Assembly: GCF_035917675.1 (NCBI RefSeq)
Contig: NZ_CP109104.1
Location: 1,550,001-1,614,000, forward strand
Direction of reading: 5' to 3'
Origin: Streptomyces sp. NBC_01775
Lineage (GTDB): Bacteria; Actinomycetota; Actinomycetes; Streptomycetales; Streptomycetaceae
DNA: 64,000 nucleotides
The first letter of the stretch is position 1; the number at the start of each line of letters is the position of its first letter. Below the pieces are notes generated by a model that did not search any database, was not told where the DNA came from, and was given only the letters and a program-made list of their open reading frames with translations. This document shows, in pieces, positions 44,038 through 53,442 of the stretch. The position numbers were made by a program, and so were the translations under genes.

Positions 44038-44931
44038 TCAGTCCGTGGCCAGCAGCCCCTGCCGCAGTCCGCCGATGATGCGGCGCAGCACGCGGGAGAC
44101 CTGCATCTGGGAGACGCCGATGTGCTCGCCGATCTCTTCCTGGGTGCGCTCTTCCACGAAGCGCAGGTGCAGCACCAGGCGGTCGCGGTCATCGAGCTGT
44201 TCGATCAGCGGGGCGAGGGTCTGGAAGTCCTCGACGAGTTCCAGCGCGTGGTCGTCCTCACCGAGCACCTCGTACAGGCTGCCGTCCTCGCCGGGGCCCT
44301 GCGCGTCGGCGGGGCTGAGGAGGGAGTCGAGGGAGGAGGAGTGGTATCCGTTGGCCGCCTTGCGCGCCTCGGTGACCTCCTCCTCGGTGAGGCACATCAG
44401 CTCCGCGAGTTCGCCGTCGGTGGGCCGGCGCCCGAGCCGCGAGCTCAGCTCCTCGCCCGCGCGGGCCAGCTGGATCCGGGCCTCCTGGAGGCGCCGGGGC
44501 ACGTGGACGGACCACTTGGTGTCACGGAAGAAGCGCTTGATCTCCCCGACGATGTAGGGCACGGCGAAGGAGGTGAACTCCACTTCCCTGTCGACCTCGA
44601 ACCTGTCGATCGCCTTGATCAGCCCGATCGTGCCGACCTGGACGACGTCCTCGCGCTCCTCACCGCTGCCCCGGAACCGGGATGCCGCGTAGCGCACGAG
44701 GGAGAGGTTCATCTCGATGAGGGTGTGGCGGACGTACTGGTACTCGCGCGTCCCCTCCTCCAGTTCGGACAGGCGCGCCAGAAACTGGCGCGAGAGCTCC
44801 CTCGCGTCCATGGGCGCCACGGCGCTCGGCTCCTCGACGAACGGGAGCGAGGGGGCAACCGGAAGACTGCGGTCACAGCTCTCGTCGGCGTCTGTCGCGG
44901 GCGTCGCCGTCATGGATGCCATATCGCTCAT
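44038..44931 (-). CDS. SigB/SigF-type alternative sigma factor, second copy
   Basis: About 297 aa from the ATG at 44931 (an ATG 29 codons upstream and another 3 codons downstream are possible). Region 2: REDVVQVGTIGLIKAIDRFE and VEFTSFAVPYIVGEIKRFFR; region 3: KWSVHVPRRLQEARIQLARA, RPTDGELAELM; region 4: LDDRDRLVLHLRFVEERTQE and IGVSQMQVSRVLRRIIGG. It differs from its neighbour in an N-terminal Asp/Pro-rich extension and a Ser-rich insertion (SSSLDSLLSPADAQGPG). The anti-sigma-like gene lies just upstream and may control one or both. Confidence 0.93.
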   Translation of the reverse strand: MSDMASMTATPATDADESCDRSLPVAPSLPFVEEPSAVAPMDARELSRQFLARLSELEEGTREYQYVRHTLIEMNLSLVRYAASRFRGSGEEREDVVQVGTIGLIKAIDRFEVDREVEFTSFAVPYIVGEIKRFFRDTKWSVHVPRRLQEARIQLARAGEELSSRLGRRPTDGELAELMCLTEEEVTEARKAANGYHSSSLDSLLSPADAQGPGEDGSLYEVLGEDDHALELVEDFQTLAPLIEQLDDRDRLVLHLRFVEERTQEEIGEHIGVSQMQVSRVLRRIIGGLRQGLLATD

Positions 44932-45155
44932 CCCCACAAGTGCAGATCGTTTTTCGGACGTGCTGCGGTTCCCCGTGGTACCGCCTCTGCCCGAGAACTC
45001 TGCACGCATGCTTGCCATGAGGCAATAATTTTCCGCGGCCTCGGTCCAGTGATGACGCGGGGGCGTGCGAAGGCTCGGGAGGCATCTGAAGGTTGGGGCC
45101 CGAGATCCGAGGACGGCGACGTCAGCGCGAAGGCGGCATCAGCGCGAGTCCGGCA

Positions 45156-45578
45156 TCAACGCGGGGGCGACGTCAGCGCGACGGTGACCGAGATGCGCTT
45201 GCCCCGCTCCCCCAGGTCGGTCACCGTGATGTCCCGCGCGAGCTTCGTGATCATGCGCCAGCCGTGCCCGCCGACGTGGAGGCGCCCCGAGGGAGTGGTC
45301 GCCGGGAGCAGTTCGGGCACCTGCCTGCTGCCGTCGCTCATGTGCAGGGATACGGCTCTGTCCGTCAGTTCGGCCTCGAAGACCGTGATGCCCCCGGCGT
45401 GCAGCATCGCGTTGGAAGCCAGTTCGGACGCCACCAGCAGCGCGTCGCCCACCACGTCCTCGCGGCCCGCCAGGGACCACTCGCGCAGCAGGTGTTCCAC
45501 CTCCCGACGCACCTCGGCCGGGCTGCCCACCTCCTTGGGCCCGATGCTGACGGAGGCGCTTCCCCGCTCATGTGCCAT
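45156..45578 (-). CDS. RsbW-like anti-sigma factor/ATP-binding protein
   Basis: About 140 aa from the ATG at 45578, with GGCGAGAG before it. HATPase_c_2 features: EVEHLLREWSLAGREDVVGD, the N box in LLVASELASNAMLHAGG, and the G-box region LHVGGHGWRMITKLARDITV. Such proteins phosphorylate an anti-anti-sigma partner on serine and bind a SigB/F-type sigma factor; no STAS partner is encoded next to it. The preceding Arg-rich sequence of the longer reading frame looks untranslated. Same direction as the sigma genes at 44038 and 42876, 224 bases apart. Confidence 0.88.
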   Translation of the reverse strand: MAHERGSASVSIGPKEVGSPAEVRREVEHLLREWSLAGREDVVGDALLVASELASNAMLHAGGITVFEAELTDRAVSLHMSDGSRQVPELLPATTPSGRLHVGGHGWRMITKLARDITVTDLGERGKRISVTVALTSPPR

Positions 45579-45713
45579 CTCTCGCCTCGCTGTTCCACCC
45601 CGCTGTTCCTCAGCACCTCTCCCCGGCTGCGACGGACCTCTACGAGCCCGCCTCGCGGCTGGCCTGCGGCGGCGCCTGGCCTGCGGAGTGCGTAGGAATT
45701 CTCTGCCGTCCGC

Positions 45714-45738
45714 ATGACCGGGAATATTCACCGTAAAC
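45714..45738 (-). promoter_or_regulatory. Possible SigB/F-type promoter of the anti-sigma gene
   Basis: On the minus strand GTTTAC (45738-45733) and GGTCAT (45719-45714), 13 bases apart between the hexamers, partly match the GTTT/GGGTAT boxes of SigB-type promoters. It lies about 135 bases before the anti-sigma start in an AT-richer spot of a 378-bp divergent intergenic region. If real, it would place the anti-sigma factor under its own target. The -10 match is imperfect. Confidence 0.3.
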
Positions 45739-45956
45739 GGCCTCGGCACACGATTACGCGACGCGACCTCCGCACGATCGCGCGGTGCGGGGCAGCCGGC
45801 CGAGCGGTCCGGTGCCGCGGAGACGCTCGGGTCGGGCGCTTCGGCTGATCTTCGGCGCCTCGCCGCATAAGCTCGCGGGGTCCGCCCGCTGACCGGTGCA
45901 CATCAGCCGGCGTTCCAGCGTGGGCAGGTTTTGCGCGGCAAGCAGGAAGGGCACTC

Positions 45957-48092
45957 GTGGGGCTGCCGGAAAAGGACCGGAGGGGCGCAGGCGTCGGGGC
46001 CACGGAGGTGGCGGGCGGAGTGAGAAACGGCGAGGACTCGCCCGAGGACACCGCCGGCGGGACGGGCGTGAGGCCCTCACCGCCGGGCGGGCTGATGGAC
46101 GTGCTCGCGGTCGGGGCCGTGGTGCTGGACAGCCGGGGCCGAATAGTGCTGTGGAGCCCACAGGCCGAACAATTGTTCGGTTACAGTCCGCAGGAAGCCC
46201 TGGGCCAGTACGCCGCCCGCCTGCTCGTGCCTCCGCAGAACGTCGAGCTGGTGCTGCACCTGTTCGACCAGGTCATGCGTGAGGGCAAGGAGTGGGCCGG
46301 GGTCTTCCCCGTGCGCTGCAAGGACGGCAGCACCCGGCCCCTGGAATTCCGGAACATGCGGCTGCGCGACGAGCAGGGCGCCGCCTACGCGCTCGCTCTG
46401 GCCACCGACCGGGCCACCTTGCGCGTGGTCGAGCGCAACCTGGCTCTCGCGGCCCGCGTCGTGGACCAGTCCCCGCTGGGCGTCGCGATCCTGGACACCG
46501 ATCTGCGGTACGTCTCGGTCAACCCGACAATCGCCCGCTTCGACGGCTTCAGCCCCGAGGAGCACCTGGGCCGGACCGTCCGCGAGATCCTGCCCCCGCG
46601 GCACGCGGACGACGCCGAGGGTGTGCTGCGCCACGTGCTGGAGACGGGCGAGTCGGTCATCGACCTCGAAGTGCTGGGCGGGGCGACCCCGAACGGTGCG
46701 GGCCAGGCCTGGTCGGTCTCGGTCTACCGGCTGGAGGACACGGCGGGGCTGCCGCTGGGGCTGTCCGTCTCGGTCACCGACATCACCGCGCGCCACCGCG
46801 CGGCGCAGCAGGTCGAACACGCACGCAGCCGCCTCGCGCAGGTCGCGGAGGCGTCGGTGCGCATAGGCACGACGCTCGACCTGGAGCAGACCGCCCGGGA
46901 GCTGGCGGAGGTCGCCGTGCCCGAACTGGCCGACATCGCCGCCGTGGACGTGCTCGACGTCGCCGTGCAGGACCGGCCCGTGCGGATACCGGCCGAGGAG
47001 ACCGCCGCCTTCCGGGCCCTGGCGCTGGTCCCCGCGTATCCGACGATCGCCACGAACGCGGCCGACGAGCCGGGGACGGTGGCCCACTACGGCGCCGACC
47101 GGCTGGTCACCCGCTGTGTCGCCACCGCCGAGCCGGTGCGGGTGCCGGTCGTGAGCAAGGCGGACCTGCGCGGGATCGCCCGCGACGAGGAGGCCGCCGC
47201 GATGCTGTCCGAGGCCGGGGTGCACTCCTATCTCGCGGTGCCCCTGATCGCCCGGGGAGAGGTGCTCGGCGCGCTCGACCTCAAGCGGGCCCGCAACTCC
47301 AGACCCTTCAGCGAGGACGACGTCGTCCTGGCGTGCGAGCTGGCCGCCAGAGCCGCCGTCTGCATCGACAACGCCCGCCTCTACCGCCAGCAGCACGACA
47401 TCGCGCTCACCCTCCAGCGCAGCATGCTCCCCACCCCGCCCAGCGAGCCCAAGGGGCTGCGTGTGGCCTCCCGCTACCAGCCGGCCGGGGCGCTCAGCGA
47501 GGTCGGCGGCGACTGGTTCGACGTACTCGACCTGAGCGAGGACCGCACCGCACTGGTGGTCGGCGACGTCATGGGCAGCGGCATCAACGCCGCCGCCACC
47601 ATGGGCCGGCTGCGGACGGCCACCCAGACCCTCTCCCGGCTGGCGCTGCGCCCGGCCGACGTGCTCGGGCACCTGGACGAGATCACCACCGGCCTCGACC
47701 CCTACTTCGCCACCTGCCTGTACGCCGTGTACGACCCGCACCGCCGCCGCTGCCACATCGCCACGGCCGGGCACCTGCCGCCCGTCCTCGTCCCCGCGCG
47801 CGGGGAGCCCCGGCTGCTCGACCTGCACACCGGGGCGCCGCTGGGCACCGGCGCCGCGGAGTACCACACGCTCACCGTGGACCTGGAGGTCGACGACCGG
47901 CTCGTGCTCTACACGGACGGGCTCATCGAGACCCGCAGGGACGACATCGACGAGCGGCTGGAGGTGCTGTTGGACCTGCTGCGCGGTCCGTCCGTCTCCC
48001 TGGAGGAGACCTGCGACCACCTCCTGACCTCGCTGCGCCAGCCGGACAACCACGACGACGTCGCGCTGCTCATCACCAGCCCCCGCGACTGA
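45957..48092 (+). CDS. PAS-PAS-GAF-SpoIIE (PP2C) phosphatase
   Basis: 711 aa from the GTG at 45957 (AGGAAGGG upstream). Two PAS domains (about 40-150, LDSRGRIVLWSPQAEQLFGY; 160-280, DTDLRYVSVNPTIARFDGFS), a GAF domain (290-480, HSYLAVPLIARGEVLGALDL) and a PP2C/SpoIIE domain (495-710, VGGDWFDVLDLSEDRTALVV, DVMGSGINAAATMGRL, LVLYTDGLIETRRDDID) with the acidic metal ligands present. No membrane segments, unlike the phosphatase at 37252, so it would sense an internal cue. It is divergent from the anti-sigma gene and likely works on the same partner-switching pathway. Confidence 0.92.
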   Translation: MGLPEKDRRGAGVGATEVAGGVRNGEDSPEDTAGGTGVRPSPPGGLMDVLAVGAVVLDSRGRIVLWSPQAEQLFGYSPQEALGQYAARLLVPPQNVELVLHLFDQVMREGKEWAGVFPVRCKDGSTRPLEFRNMRLRDEQGAAYALALATDRATLRVVERNLALAARVVDQSPLGVAILDTDLRYVSVNPTIARFDGFSPEEHLGRTVREILPPRHADDAEGVLRHVLETGESVIDLEVLGGATPNGAGQAWSVSVYRLEDTAGLPLGLSVSVTDITARHRAAQQVEHARSRLAQVAEASVRIGTTLDLEQTARELAEVAVPELADIAAVDVLDVAVQDRPVRIPAEETAAFRALALVPAYPTIATNAADEPGTVAHYGADRLVTRCVATAEPVRVPVVSKADLRGIARDEEAAAMLSEAGVHSYLAVPLIARGEVLGALDLKRARNSRPFSEDDVVLACELAARAAVCIDNARLYRQQHDIALTLQRSMLPTPPSEPKGLRVASRYQPAGALSEVGGDWFDVLDLSEDRTALVVGDVMGSGINAAATMGRLRTATQTLSRLALRPADVLGHLDEITTGLDPYFATCLYAVYDPHRRRCHIATAGHLPPVLVPARGEPRLLDLHTGAPLGTGAAEYHTLTVDLEVDDRLVLYTDGLIETRRDDIDERLEVLLDLLRGPSVSLEETCDHLLTSLRQPDNHDDVALLITSPRD

Positions 48093-48164
48093 CCGGCCGC
48101 ACCCGGGGCCCTGCGGGGCCCGGGCAGGACCTGAACGGGAGCCGTGCGACACCCGTGCGAGGCT

Positions 48165-48539
48165 TCAGCCCCAGAGGGCCTCGGCCAGGGCCGTGCCGGT
48201 GAACGCGGCGCCCAGGCCCGCCACCACGCTGGCGAGGACGTTGGCGGCGGCGTAGAAGCGCGCTCCCCTCTCGGCCAGGCGCAGGGTCTCGTAGGAGAAG
48301 GTCGAGTAGGTGGTGAGGGCCCCGCACAGCCCGGTGCCCACCAGCAGCTCCGTCCGCGCACCGGCGGCGCCCGCGAGGAGCGCACCGGTGACCAGTCCGA
48401 GGACGAGACAGCCGAAGATGTTGACGAGGAAGGTCCCCCAGGGGAAGACGCTGTCGTGCCTGCTTTGCACCATCCGGTCGAGCAGATAGCGCGCGGGGGC
48501 TCCCACCATGCCGCCCAGGACGACGAGCGCCCAGTTCAC
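48165..48539 (-). CDS. crcB: Fluoride exporter subunit CrcB/Fluc, second gene
   Basis: About 124 aa, four membrane helices. GAPARYLLDRMVQ, PWGTFLVNIFGCLVLGLVTG and GLCGALTTYSTFSYETLRL are CrcB/Fluc signatures (the last holding the Thr/Phe lining). The GTG at 48539 overlaps the stop of the partner gene (GTGA). Two-gene CrcB sets form a heterodimeric channel that expels fluoride. Confidence 0.94.
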   Translation of the reverse strand: MNWALVVLGGMVGAPARYLLDRMVQSRHDSVFPWGTFLVNIFGCLVLGLVTGALLAGAAGARTELLVGTGLCGALTTYSTFSYETLRLAERGARFYAAANVLASVVAGLGAAFTGTALAEALWG

Positions 48540-49033
48540 CGGGCCTCCTGGTGGCGGGCGACGCGGCGGACGACGCGGCGGGTGACGCTCGCCGTCGCCC
48601 ATACCGAGACCAGCGCGATGACCAGGGTGAGAGCCAGATAGCCGAGCGCCGCCTCGGCCGCGCCCTGGTCGGCCAGCCGCTGGATGTCCACGGCGTAGGC
48701 CGAGAAGGTGGTGAAGCCGCCGAGCACGCCCGTGCCGAAGAAGGGCCGGACCAGCGGGTGTGCGGCCCACACCTCCGTGCTCACCACCATGAAGACGCCG
48801 ATGACGGCGCATCCGGCGGCGTTGACCAGCAAGGTCGTCCAGGGGAAGGCGCCCCCCGCGGTGGGCCAGGCCAGCGCGGCGGCGTAGCGGGCCGCCGCAC
48901 CCAGGCCCCCGCCCGCCGCGACAGCCGCGACGACAGGGAGCTGGCCGCGCCACAGTGGCGTCCGCTGGGCGGGAGCGTGGAGGTCGACATCGGGGTCGAT
49001 GGGTTCTTCGGTCCTCGACGGGGCCTTCGCCAC
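48536..49033 (-). CDS. crcB: Fluoride exporter subunit CrcB/Fluc, first gene
   Basis: 165 aa. An N-terminal tail of about 40 residues with many charges precedes four helices. Signatures: GLGAAARYAAALAWPTAGGA, PWTTLLVNAAGCAVIGVFMV and TGVLGGFTTFSAYAVDIQRL. The C-terminus ends in an Arg-rich tail overlapping the start of the second gene by 4 bases. I saw no fluoride riboswitch upstream. Confidence 0.93.
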   Translation of the reverse strand: MAKAPSRTEEPIDPDVDLHAPAQRTPLWRGQLPVVAAVAAGGGLGAAARYAAALAWPTAGGAFPWTTLLVNAAGCAVIGVFMVVSTEVWAAHPLVRPFFGTGVLGGFTTFSAYAVDIQRLADQGAAEAALGYLALTLVIALVSVWATASVTRRVVRRVARHQEAR

Positions 49034-49308
49034 GGCTCTCTCCTACTCGCCTGCCTCGGGCGCGAACACGGCGCGCCGTCCACGAGTAGGGACCGTTGGC
49101 GGCCGGTGTGCCGCGGTTGGGTGCGGCGGGCCCCACCGCCGCGCGAATCCGCACGGACCCGCACCCGACAGTTTACGTGCCCCCTGCCCCACCCCGCTCC
49201 CGGACCACTTCCGCACGCCGGCGCCGCACGGCGCACTCCCGCTTGTCGGCCGCTGCCACACCTGTTTGACTGCACATCGTCAGTCTCACTCTCGGTGGGG
49301 AGGGCCCC

Positions 49309-51942
49309 GTGGAGATCACCCGAAGACGCGTCCTGTCCCTCCTGTCCGCCACCGGACTGGCGGCGGTGCTCCCCGCCCACGCGGCGACGGCCGAGGCCGC
49401 CCCGCTGCCCACGGGGCCGGCCGCCGGGCCCGAGCGGCTGCTGACCAACGCCGTGGGCATGGCCGCCGGTACGTCCGCCTCCAACTCACGCGCCGAGACC
49501 GCCGCCAAGCTCGCCGCCGTCACCGAGGCCGCCGTCTCGCATCTGGCCGCCATGGAGGCGGCGGGCGAGGACGAGCTGTTCTCCGGGCTGCCGCTCGGCA
49601 CCGACGACGCGAACCTCAACACCACCTTCCGGCGGCTCTACGAGATCGCGCTCGCCACCCGGACCCCCGGCCTCGGGCCGCTCCCCGGCCATCCGGACCC
49701 GGCCGCCGTCCAGCGCCGCGTCATCGACGCGCTCGTGCGGCTCCACGAGCGCTACTACGGCGACCAGGACAAGGGCTATTACGGCAACTGGTTCAACTGG
49801 GAGATCGGCATCTCCACCAGCGCCACCGCCACCCTCGTCCTCCTCGCCGATCAACTCGCCGACCAGCGGCCGGAGTTGACGCGCACCTACCTCGCCACCA
49901 TGGACGCGTACCTGCGCAACGGCAAGGACGGTGACGTCGACCTCGACTCCCGCTTCCACACCGGCGCCAACCTCGCCGACATCACCACCAACCGGCTCCT
50001 CCAAGGCGCCCTGACCGGCGGATCCGCCGGCGAGGCACGTATCCGCAAGGCGCTGGAGGACCAGCTCACCGTCTACGCCACCGTCGATCCCTACGCCCTC
50101 AAGCACGGGGTCACGGACGGCTATTACGCGGACGGCTCGTTCATCCAGCACCACTCGGTCGCCTACACCGGCTCCTACGGCAAGGGGCTGCTGACCCGCG
50201 TCGTGCAGACCCTGAAGCTCCTCGACGGCACGGGCTACGCGGACACCTCCGCCCTCGTCCCCGTCATCCACCGCTGGGTGGCCGACGGCTTCGCGCCCGT
50301 GATCTTCGAGGGCTGGATGATGGAGATCGTCAAGGGCCGCGCGGTGTCGCGTACGGGCACCGGTTACTCGGACACGGCGGCGGTCGCCGAGGCCGTCACC
50401 GATCTGTCCGCGTACGCGGCGGGCGAGCGTGCCACGGCGCTCAAGAGCTATGTGAAGCACCTGCACACGGCCTCGCGTCCGGCGCCGGACCCGGCGCGCT
50501 TCGTCTCCCCGCTCACCGTCGTGCGCTACGCCGACCTGCTGGCGGACGACTCCGTCCCGGCCGCCGACCTCAACCCGGCGGCGCGCCATACGGCGTTCAA
50601 CGCCATGGACAAGACGGTGCACCGCCGCCCCGGCTACGCCTTCGCGCTCTCCCGCAGCTCGGAGCGGATCAGCAAGTACGAGTACATGAGCGGTGAGAAC
50701 CTGATGCCCTGGTTCCAGGGCGACGGGGCCCACTACCTCTACCTGGCGGGCCAGGACCAGACCCAGGCGTACGGCGTCGACCACTTCACCACGGTCTCGC
50801 CGTACGGGCTCGCCGGTGTCACCGCGCCCGTGGAGCGGCGCCGCACGGTGCCCGAGCTGTACGGCACGCCGTACTACGACAACCCGGACCACCCCCTCCA
50901 CTTCACCGCGTCCTCGGAGTCGCAGAACACGTACGTGTACTTTCCGCGCGGCACCAGCCGGCACTCGGGCGGGGCCGTGCTCGACGCGTACGGCGCGGCC
51001 GGAATGGTGCAGTCCGACGACTTCGCGTACGCGGATCGCGCGCGGCTCCCGGACGACTTCACCGTCTACCGCAACGCGACGGCGACCAAGTCGTGGTTCC
51101 TGCTGGACGAGGAGATCGTCGTGCTCGCGGCGGGCGTCGGTGACCGCGCGGGCCGCGCGGTCACCACCACGGTCGACGCGCGCATCGCCGCACCGGACGA
51201 CCGCGTCACCGTCACCGGAGCCCGCCCGGACGGCACCCGCTGGTCCCCCGGCGGCGGCAGCGGTCCGGACACCGGGCGGCTGCGCTGGCTGCGGTACGCG
51301 AACCACACCCGGGGCACCTCCGTCGGCTATCTCTTCCTCGGCACCGGGCACCCGGTCACCGTCGCGCTGGAGTCCGTGACCCGCAGCCGCCGCGTCGTCC
51401 GCACGGCGAATCCCGACACGGCCGTCACCCGCCAGGTCTTCGGCGCCTCCTTCCGGCAGGCCCCGCACGCGGGCCAGGTCGCGCTGGCCTACGCGCTCCT
51501 CCCGCACGCCACCGAGTCCGCGCTGCGGGCGTACGGACAGGAGGGGAAGGAGGGTGAGGAAGGCGGGGACGGCCCGCTCGCCGTCCTCGCCAACACCCCG
51601 CGCCTCCAGGCCGTCCGTCACACGGGCCTCGGTCTGGTCGCCGCCAACTCCTTCACCACCGGCCACCACTCCGTCGCGGGCCTGCGGCTCGACGGGCCCG
51701 CCTCGGTGCTCGTCCGCCACGAGCGCGCCAAGGGCCGGCACCGGGGCCGGATCACGGTGGCCGCGTCCGACCCCACGATGCGCCGCCCGCACCTGAGCGT
51801 CCTCCTCCGAGGCCGCCGGCTGACCGCCGTCACCGCCGACCCCGGGGTGAAGACCCGCCCCGTCCCGGGCGGCACGCTCCTCCGCTTCCCCACCCACCAC
51901 GCCTACGGCCGCACCTTCACGGTCACCTTGCGGGAGCGCTGA
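49309..51942 (+). CDS. Secreted polysaccharide lyase family 8 (hyaluronate/chondroitin/xanthan lyase type)
   Basis: 877 aa from the GTG at 49309. Tat-type signal with RRRVLSLLSATGLAAVLPAH. The N-terminal alpha/alpha-toroid domain holds the catalytic candidates Asn in RFHTGANLADITT (about 220), and His and Tyr in DGSFIQHHSVAYTGSYGKG (about 281 and 286). The central super-sandwich (RRPGYAFALSRSSERISKYE) and C-terminal beta domains follow the PL8 plan. The length is about 100 residues above the commonest secreted Streptomyces hyaluronidases. It depolymerises uronic-acid-containing polymers by beta-elimination; the exact substrate cannot be fixed. Confidence 0.92.
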   Translation: MEITRRRVLSLLSATGLAAVLPAHAATAEAAPLPTGPAAGPERLLTNAVGMAAGTSASNSRAETAAKLAAVTEAAVSHLAAMEAAGEDELFSGLPLGTDDANLNTTFRRLYEIALATRTPGLGPLPGHPDPAAVQRRVIDALVRLHERYYGDQDKGYYGNWFNWEIGISTSATATLVLLADQLADQRPELTRTYLATMDAYLRNGKDGDVDLDSRFHTGANLADITTNRLLQGALTGGSAGEARIRKALEDQLTVYATVDPYALKHGVTDGYYADGSFIQHHSVAYTGSYGKGLLTRVVQTLKLLDGTGYADTSALVPVIHRWVADGFAPVIFEGWMMEIVKGRAVSRTGTGYSDTAAVAEAVTDLSAYAAGERATALKSYVKHLHTASRPAPDPARFVSPLTVVRYADLLADDSVPAADLNPAARHTAFNAMDKTVHRRPGYAFALSRSSERISKYEYMSGENLMPWFQGDGAHYLYLAGQDQTQAYGVDHFTTVSPYGLAGVTAPVERRRTVPELYGTPYYDNPDHPLHFTASSESQNTYVYFPRGTSRHSGGAVLDAYGAAGMVQSDDFAYADRARLPDDFTVYRNATATKSWFLLDEEIVVLAAGVGDRAGRAVTTTVDARIAAPDDRVTVTGARPDGTRWSPGGGSGPDTGRLRWLRYANHTRGTSVGYLFLGTGHPVTVALESVTRSRRVVRTANPDTAVTRQVFGASFRQAPHAGQVALAYALLPHATESALRAYGQEGKEGEEGGDGPLAVLANTPRLQAVRHTGLGLVAANSFTTGHHSVAGLRLDGPASVLVRHERAKGRHRGRITVAASDPTMRRPHLSVLLRGRRLTAVTADPGVKTRPVPGGTLLRFPTHHAYGRTFTVTLRER

Positions 51943-51968
51943 CCCGCCGCGGGCCCCTCGGGGTGATG

Positions 51969-52871
51969 TCAGCAGGAGACGCTCTCGGCACAGTCCCGGA
52001 GGGCGTCGCGTACCTCCCGGCTCCAGCCCGGCCCGCGCTTTTGCCGTCGCTCCAGCGGGCCGGCCTCCGGCCGGGGGTTCCTCCGTTGCGGCGGCACCTG
52101 TCCCGCGGCCGGATCGCTCCCCGTCCCGGCCGGACCCTTGTCGATGATCTTCCCGATGGCCTGCGGGAGGCCCCGGTCCGGGAGGGGGAGGTCCAGGTCC
52201 TCGTCGACGAAGCCCACCATCACCGGCACGTACTCGATGAGCACCCGCAGCGGGTCGGGCAGGGACCGGCGGCGGCGCAGCCCGGCCAGGAGGCGCAGCG
52301 CCGTCGCGATCTCCAGCTCGGTCGACTCCGGGCTCAGCGTGGCGGGGGTGAGGGCGGTGTGATCCCGCCACAGGCCGGCCTCGCTCTCCTCCCCCAGGGA
52401 GCGGTGGTGGAGGTAGAGGCAGTAGGAGGAGACGGTGTCGGAGGCGCCTGCCGCGTACTGCCACCAAAAGCGCGCGCTGTCCTCGCAGTTGGCCAGGTAG
52501 AGGATGCCGCCCAGGACACGTGCTCCCGGGGGCTCCGGCAGGGCGCTGGTGAGGAACTCGCGCAGCGGTTCGAGAGCGCCGGGGCTCATGAGGAAGGTCT
52601 CACAGAGGGTTCGCAGGTGGCGTGCGGCCGGGTCGCGAGCGGCGTCGCGCCCCGTCTGCCCCGCCCCGACCGTGGTGGCCGAGCCGGGCACCTCACGGTC
52701 CGGCGCCGCACAGCCGGGCACCTCGAGGTCCGGCCCATCGTGTCCGGGCACCTCACGTCCCGCGAACCGTGCGGCGATGCGCTCCTCGGCGGCTTCGATC
52801 TCCGCCAGGGTGTACGGAGCCGTGGGCACCAGCCGCGCGCGCGACAGCAGGCGGTTTATGTCAGTGGTCAT
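51969..52871 (-). CDS. Hypothetical protein coupled to the ECF sigma factor
   Basis: About 300 aa, family unknown. Acidic, helical protein with an N-terminal segment EIEAAEERIAARFAGREVPG, a variable region with three REVPG/LEVPG-like repeats (45-65), and a core (90-230) with LRTLCETFLMSPGALEPLRE and DSARFWWQYAAGASDTVSSY. The C-terminal 60 residues are Pro/Arg/Gln-rich. It starts inside the sigma gene: the ATG at 52871 has AAGGGC upstream, an ATG two codons earlier (52877) is an alternative. No membrane helix, so it is not a classical anti-sigma factor, although the layout invites a regulatory role. Confidence 0.6.
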   Translation of the reverse strand: MTTDINRLLSRARLVPTAPYTLAEIEAAEERIAARFAGREVPGHDGPDLEVPGCAAPDREVPGSATTVGAGQTGRDAARDPAARHLRTLCETFLMSPGALEPLREFLTSALPEPPGARVLGGILYLANCEDSARFWWQYAAGASDTVSSYCLYLHHRSLGEESEAGLWRDHTALTPATLSPESTELEIATALRLLAGLRRRRSLPDPLRVLIEYVPVMVGFVDEDLDLPLPDRGLPQAIGKIIDKGPAGTGSDPAAGQVPPQRRNPRPEAGPLERRQKRGPGWSREVRDALRDCAESVSC

Positions 52872-53442
52872 CAGCATGCCCTTCTTCCTGCCGCATGTAG
52901 CCGCTGTATATCTCGCTCAGATGGCGCTTCGCGTAGCGCTCGGTGGACCGCACTCCCGCCTCGGAGATGCCCAGCAGATCCGCCGTCTCGGCAGGGCTGT
53001 AGCCCTCGCAGTAGCGCAGCCGGATGACCTCACGCTGGCGCGGGGCCAGGGACTGGATGGCGGAGAAGAGCCGCATGTTCTCCTCCAGTTGGCCGTACGG
53101 ATCCTCGGCGGTCCGCAGCGCGACCGTCCCGAAGACGGCGTCCTGTAGCTCCGAGAGCCGACGGCCCCGCTTGCGCGCGAAGTCCCTGATGGTGTTGCGC
53201 AGCACCGTCCAGGCGTAGGCGGCGGGATTCTCCGACTGCAACACCTTCGTCCACTTGTGAAGGAGCTTCTCGAACGCCTCGTCCACGGCTTCTTCGGCGT
53301 CGGCCCGGCACCGCAGATCGCGCTCCGCGCGACGGACGTAGGCGGGACGGTGCATCCGGTGGAAGGCGGAGAAGTCGAGCGGCAGACGCTCGGAGGCCGG
53401 CAGCCGGCCCGCGCGGCGGAGGGACGACTCTTCCTGCGTCAT
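52861..53442 (-). CDS. ECF-type RNA polymerase sigma factor
   Basis: 193 aa. Region 2: FHRMHRPAYVRRAERDLRCR, EAFEKLLHKWTKV and AYAWTVLRNTIRDFARKRGR; region 4: LAPRQREVIRLRYCEGYSPA, ETADLLGISEAGVRSTERYA. It has the typical size and lacks region 3. It overlaps the upstream small gene by four bases (ATGA) and the downstream gene by 11 bases, forming a three-gene operon. No zinc-binding anti-sigma factor with HxxxCxxC is encoded next to it. Confidence 0.88.
   Translation of the reverse strand: MTQEESSLRRAGRLPASERLPLDFSAFHRMHRPAYVRRAERDLRCRADAEEAVDEAFEKLLHKWTKVLQSENPAAYAWTVLRNTIRDFARKRGRRLSELQDAVFGTVALRTAEDPYGQLEENMRLFSAIQSLAPRQREVIRLRYCEGYSPAETADLLGISEAGVRSTERYAKRHLSEIYSGYMRQEEGHADDH

Noticed and set aside
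49034..49300. Fluoride riboswitch upstream of crcB
   Set aside because: The conserved GGNGAUGG and CUCCUAC elements in proper order were not found. A GTTCGC and a TAGGAGAG-like stretch occur but do not fit the fold.
49486..52467. Minus-strand open frame of 993 codons opposite the family 8 lyase
   Set aside because: It overlaps a clearly coding lyase and part of the sigma operon, and its composition is the Arg/Gly/Val-rich pattern of antisense frames.
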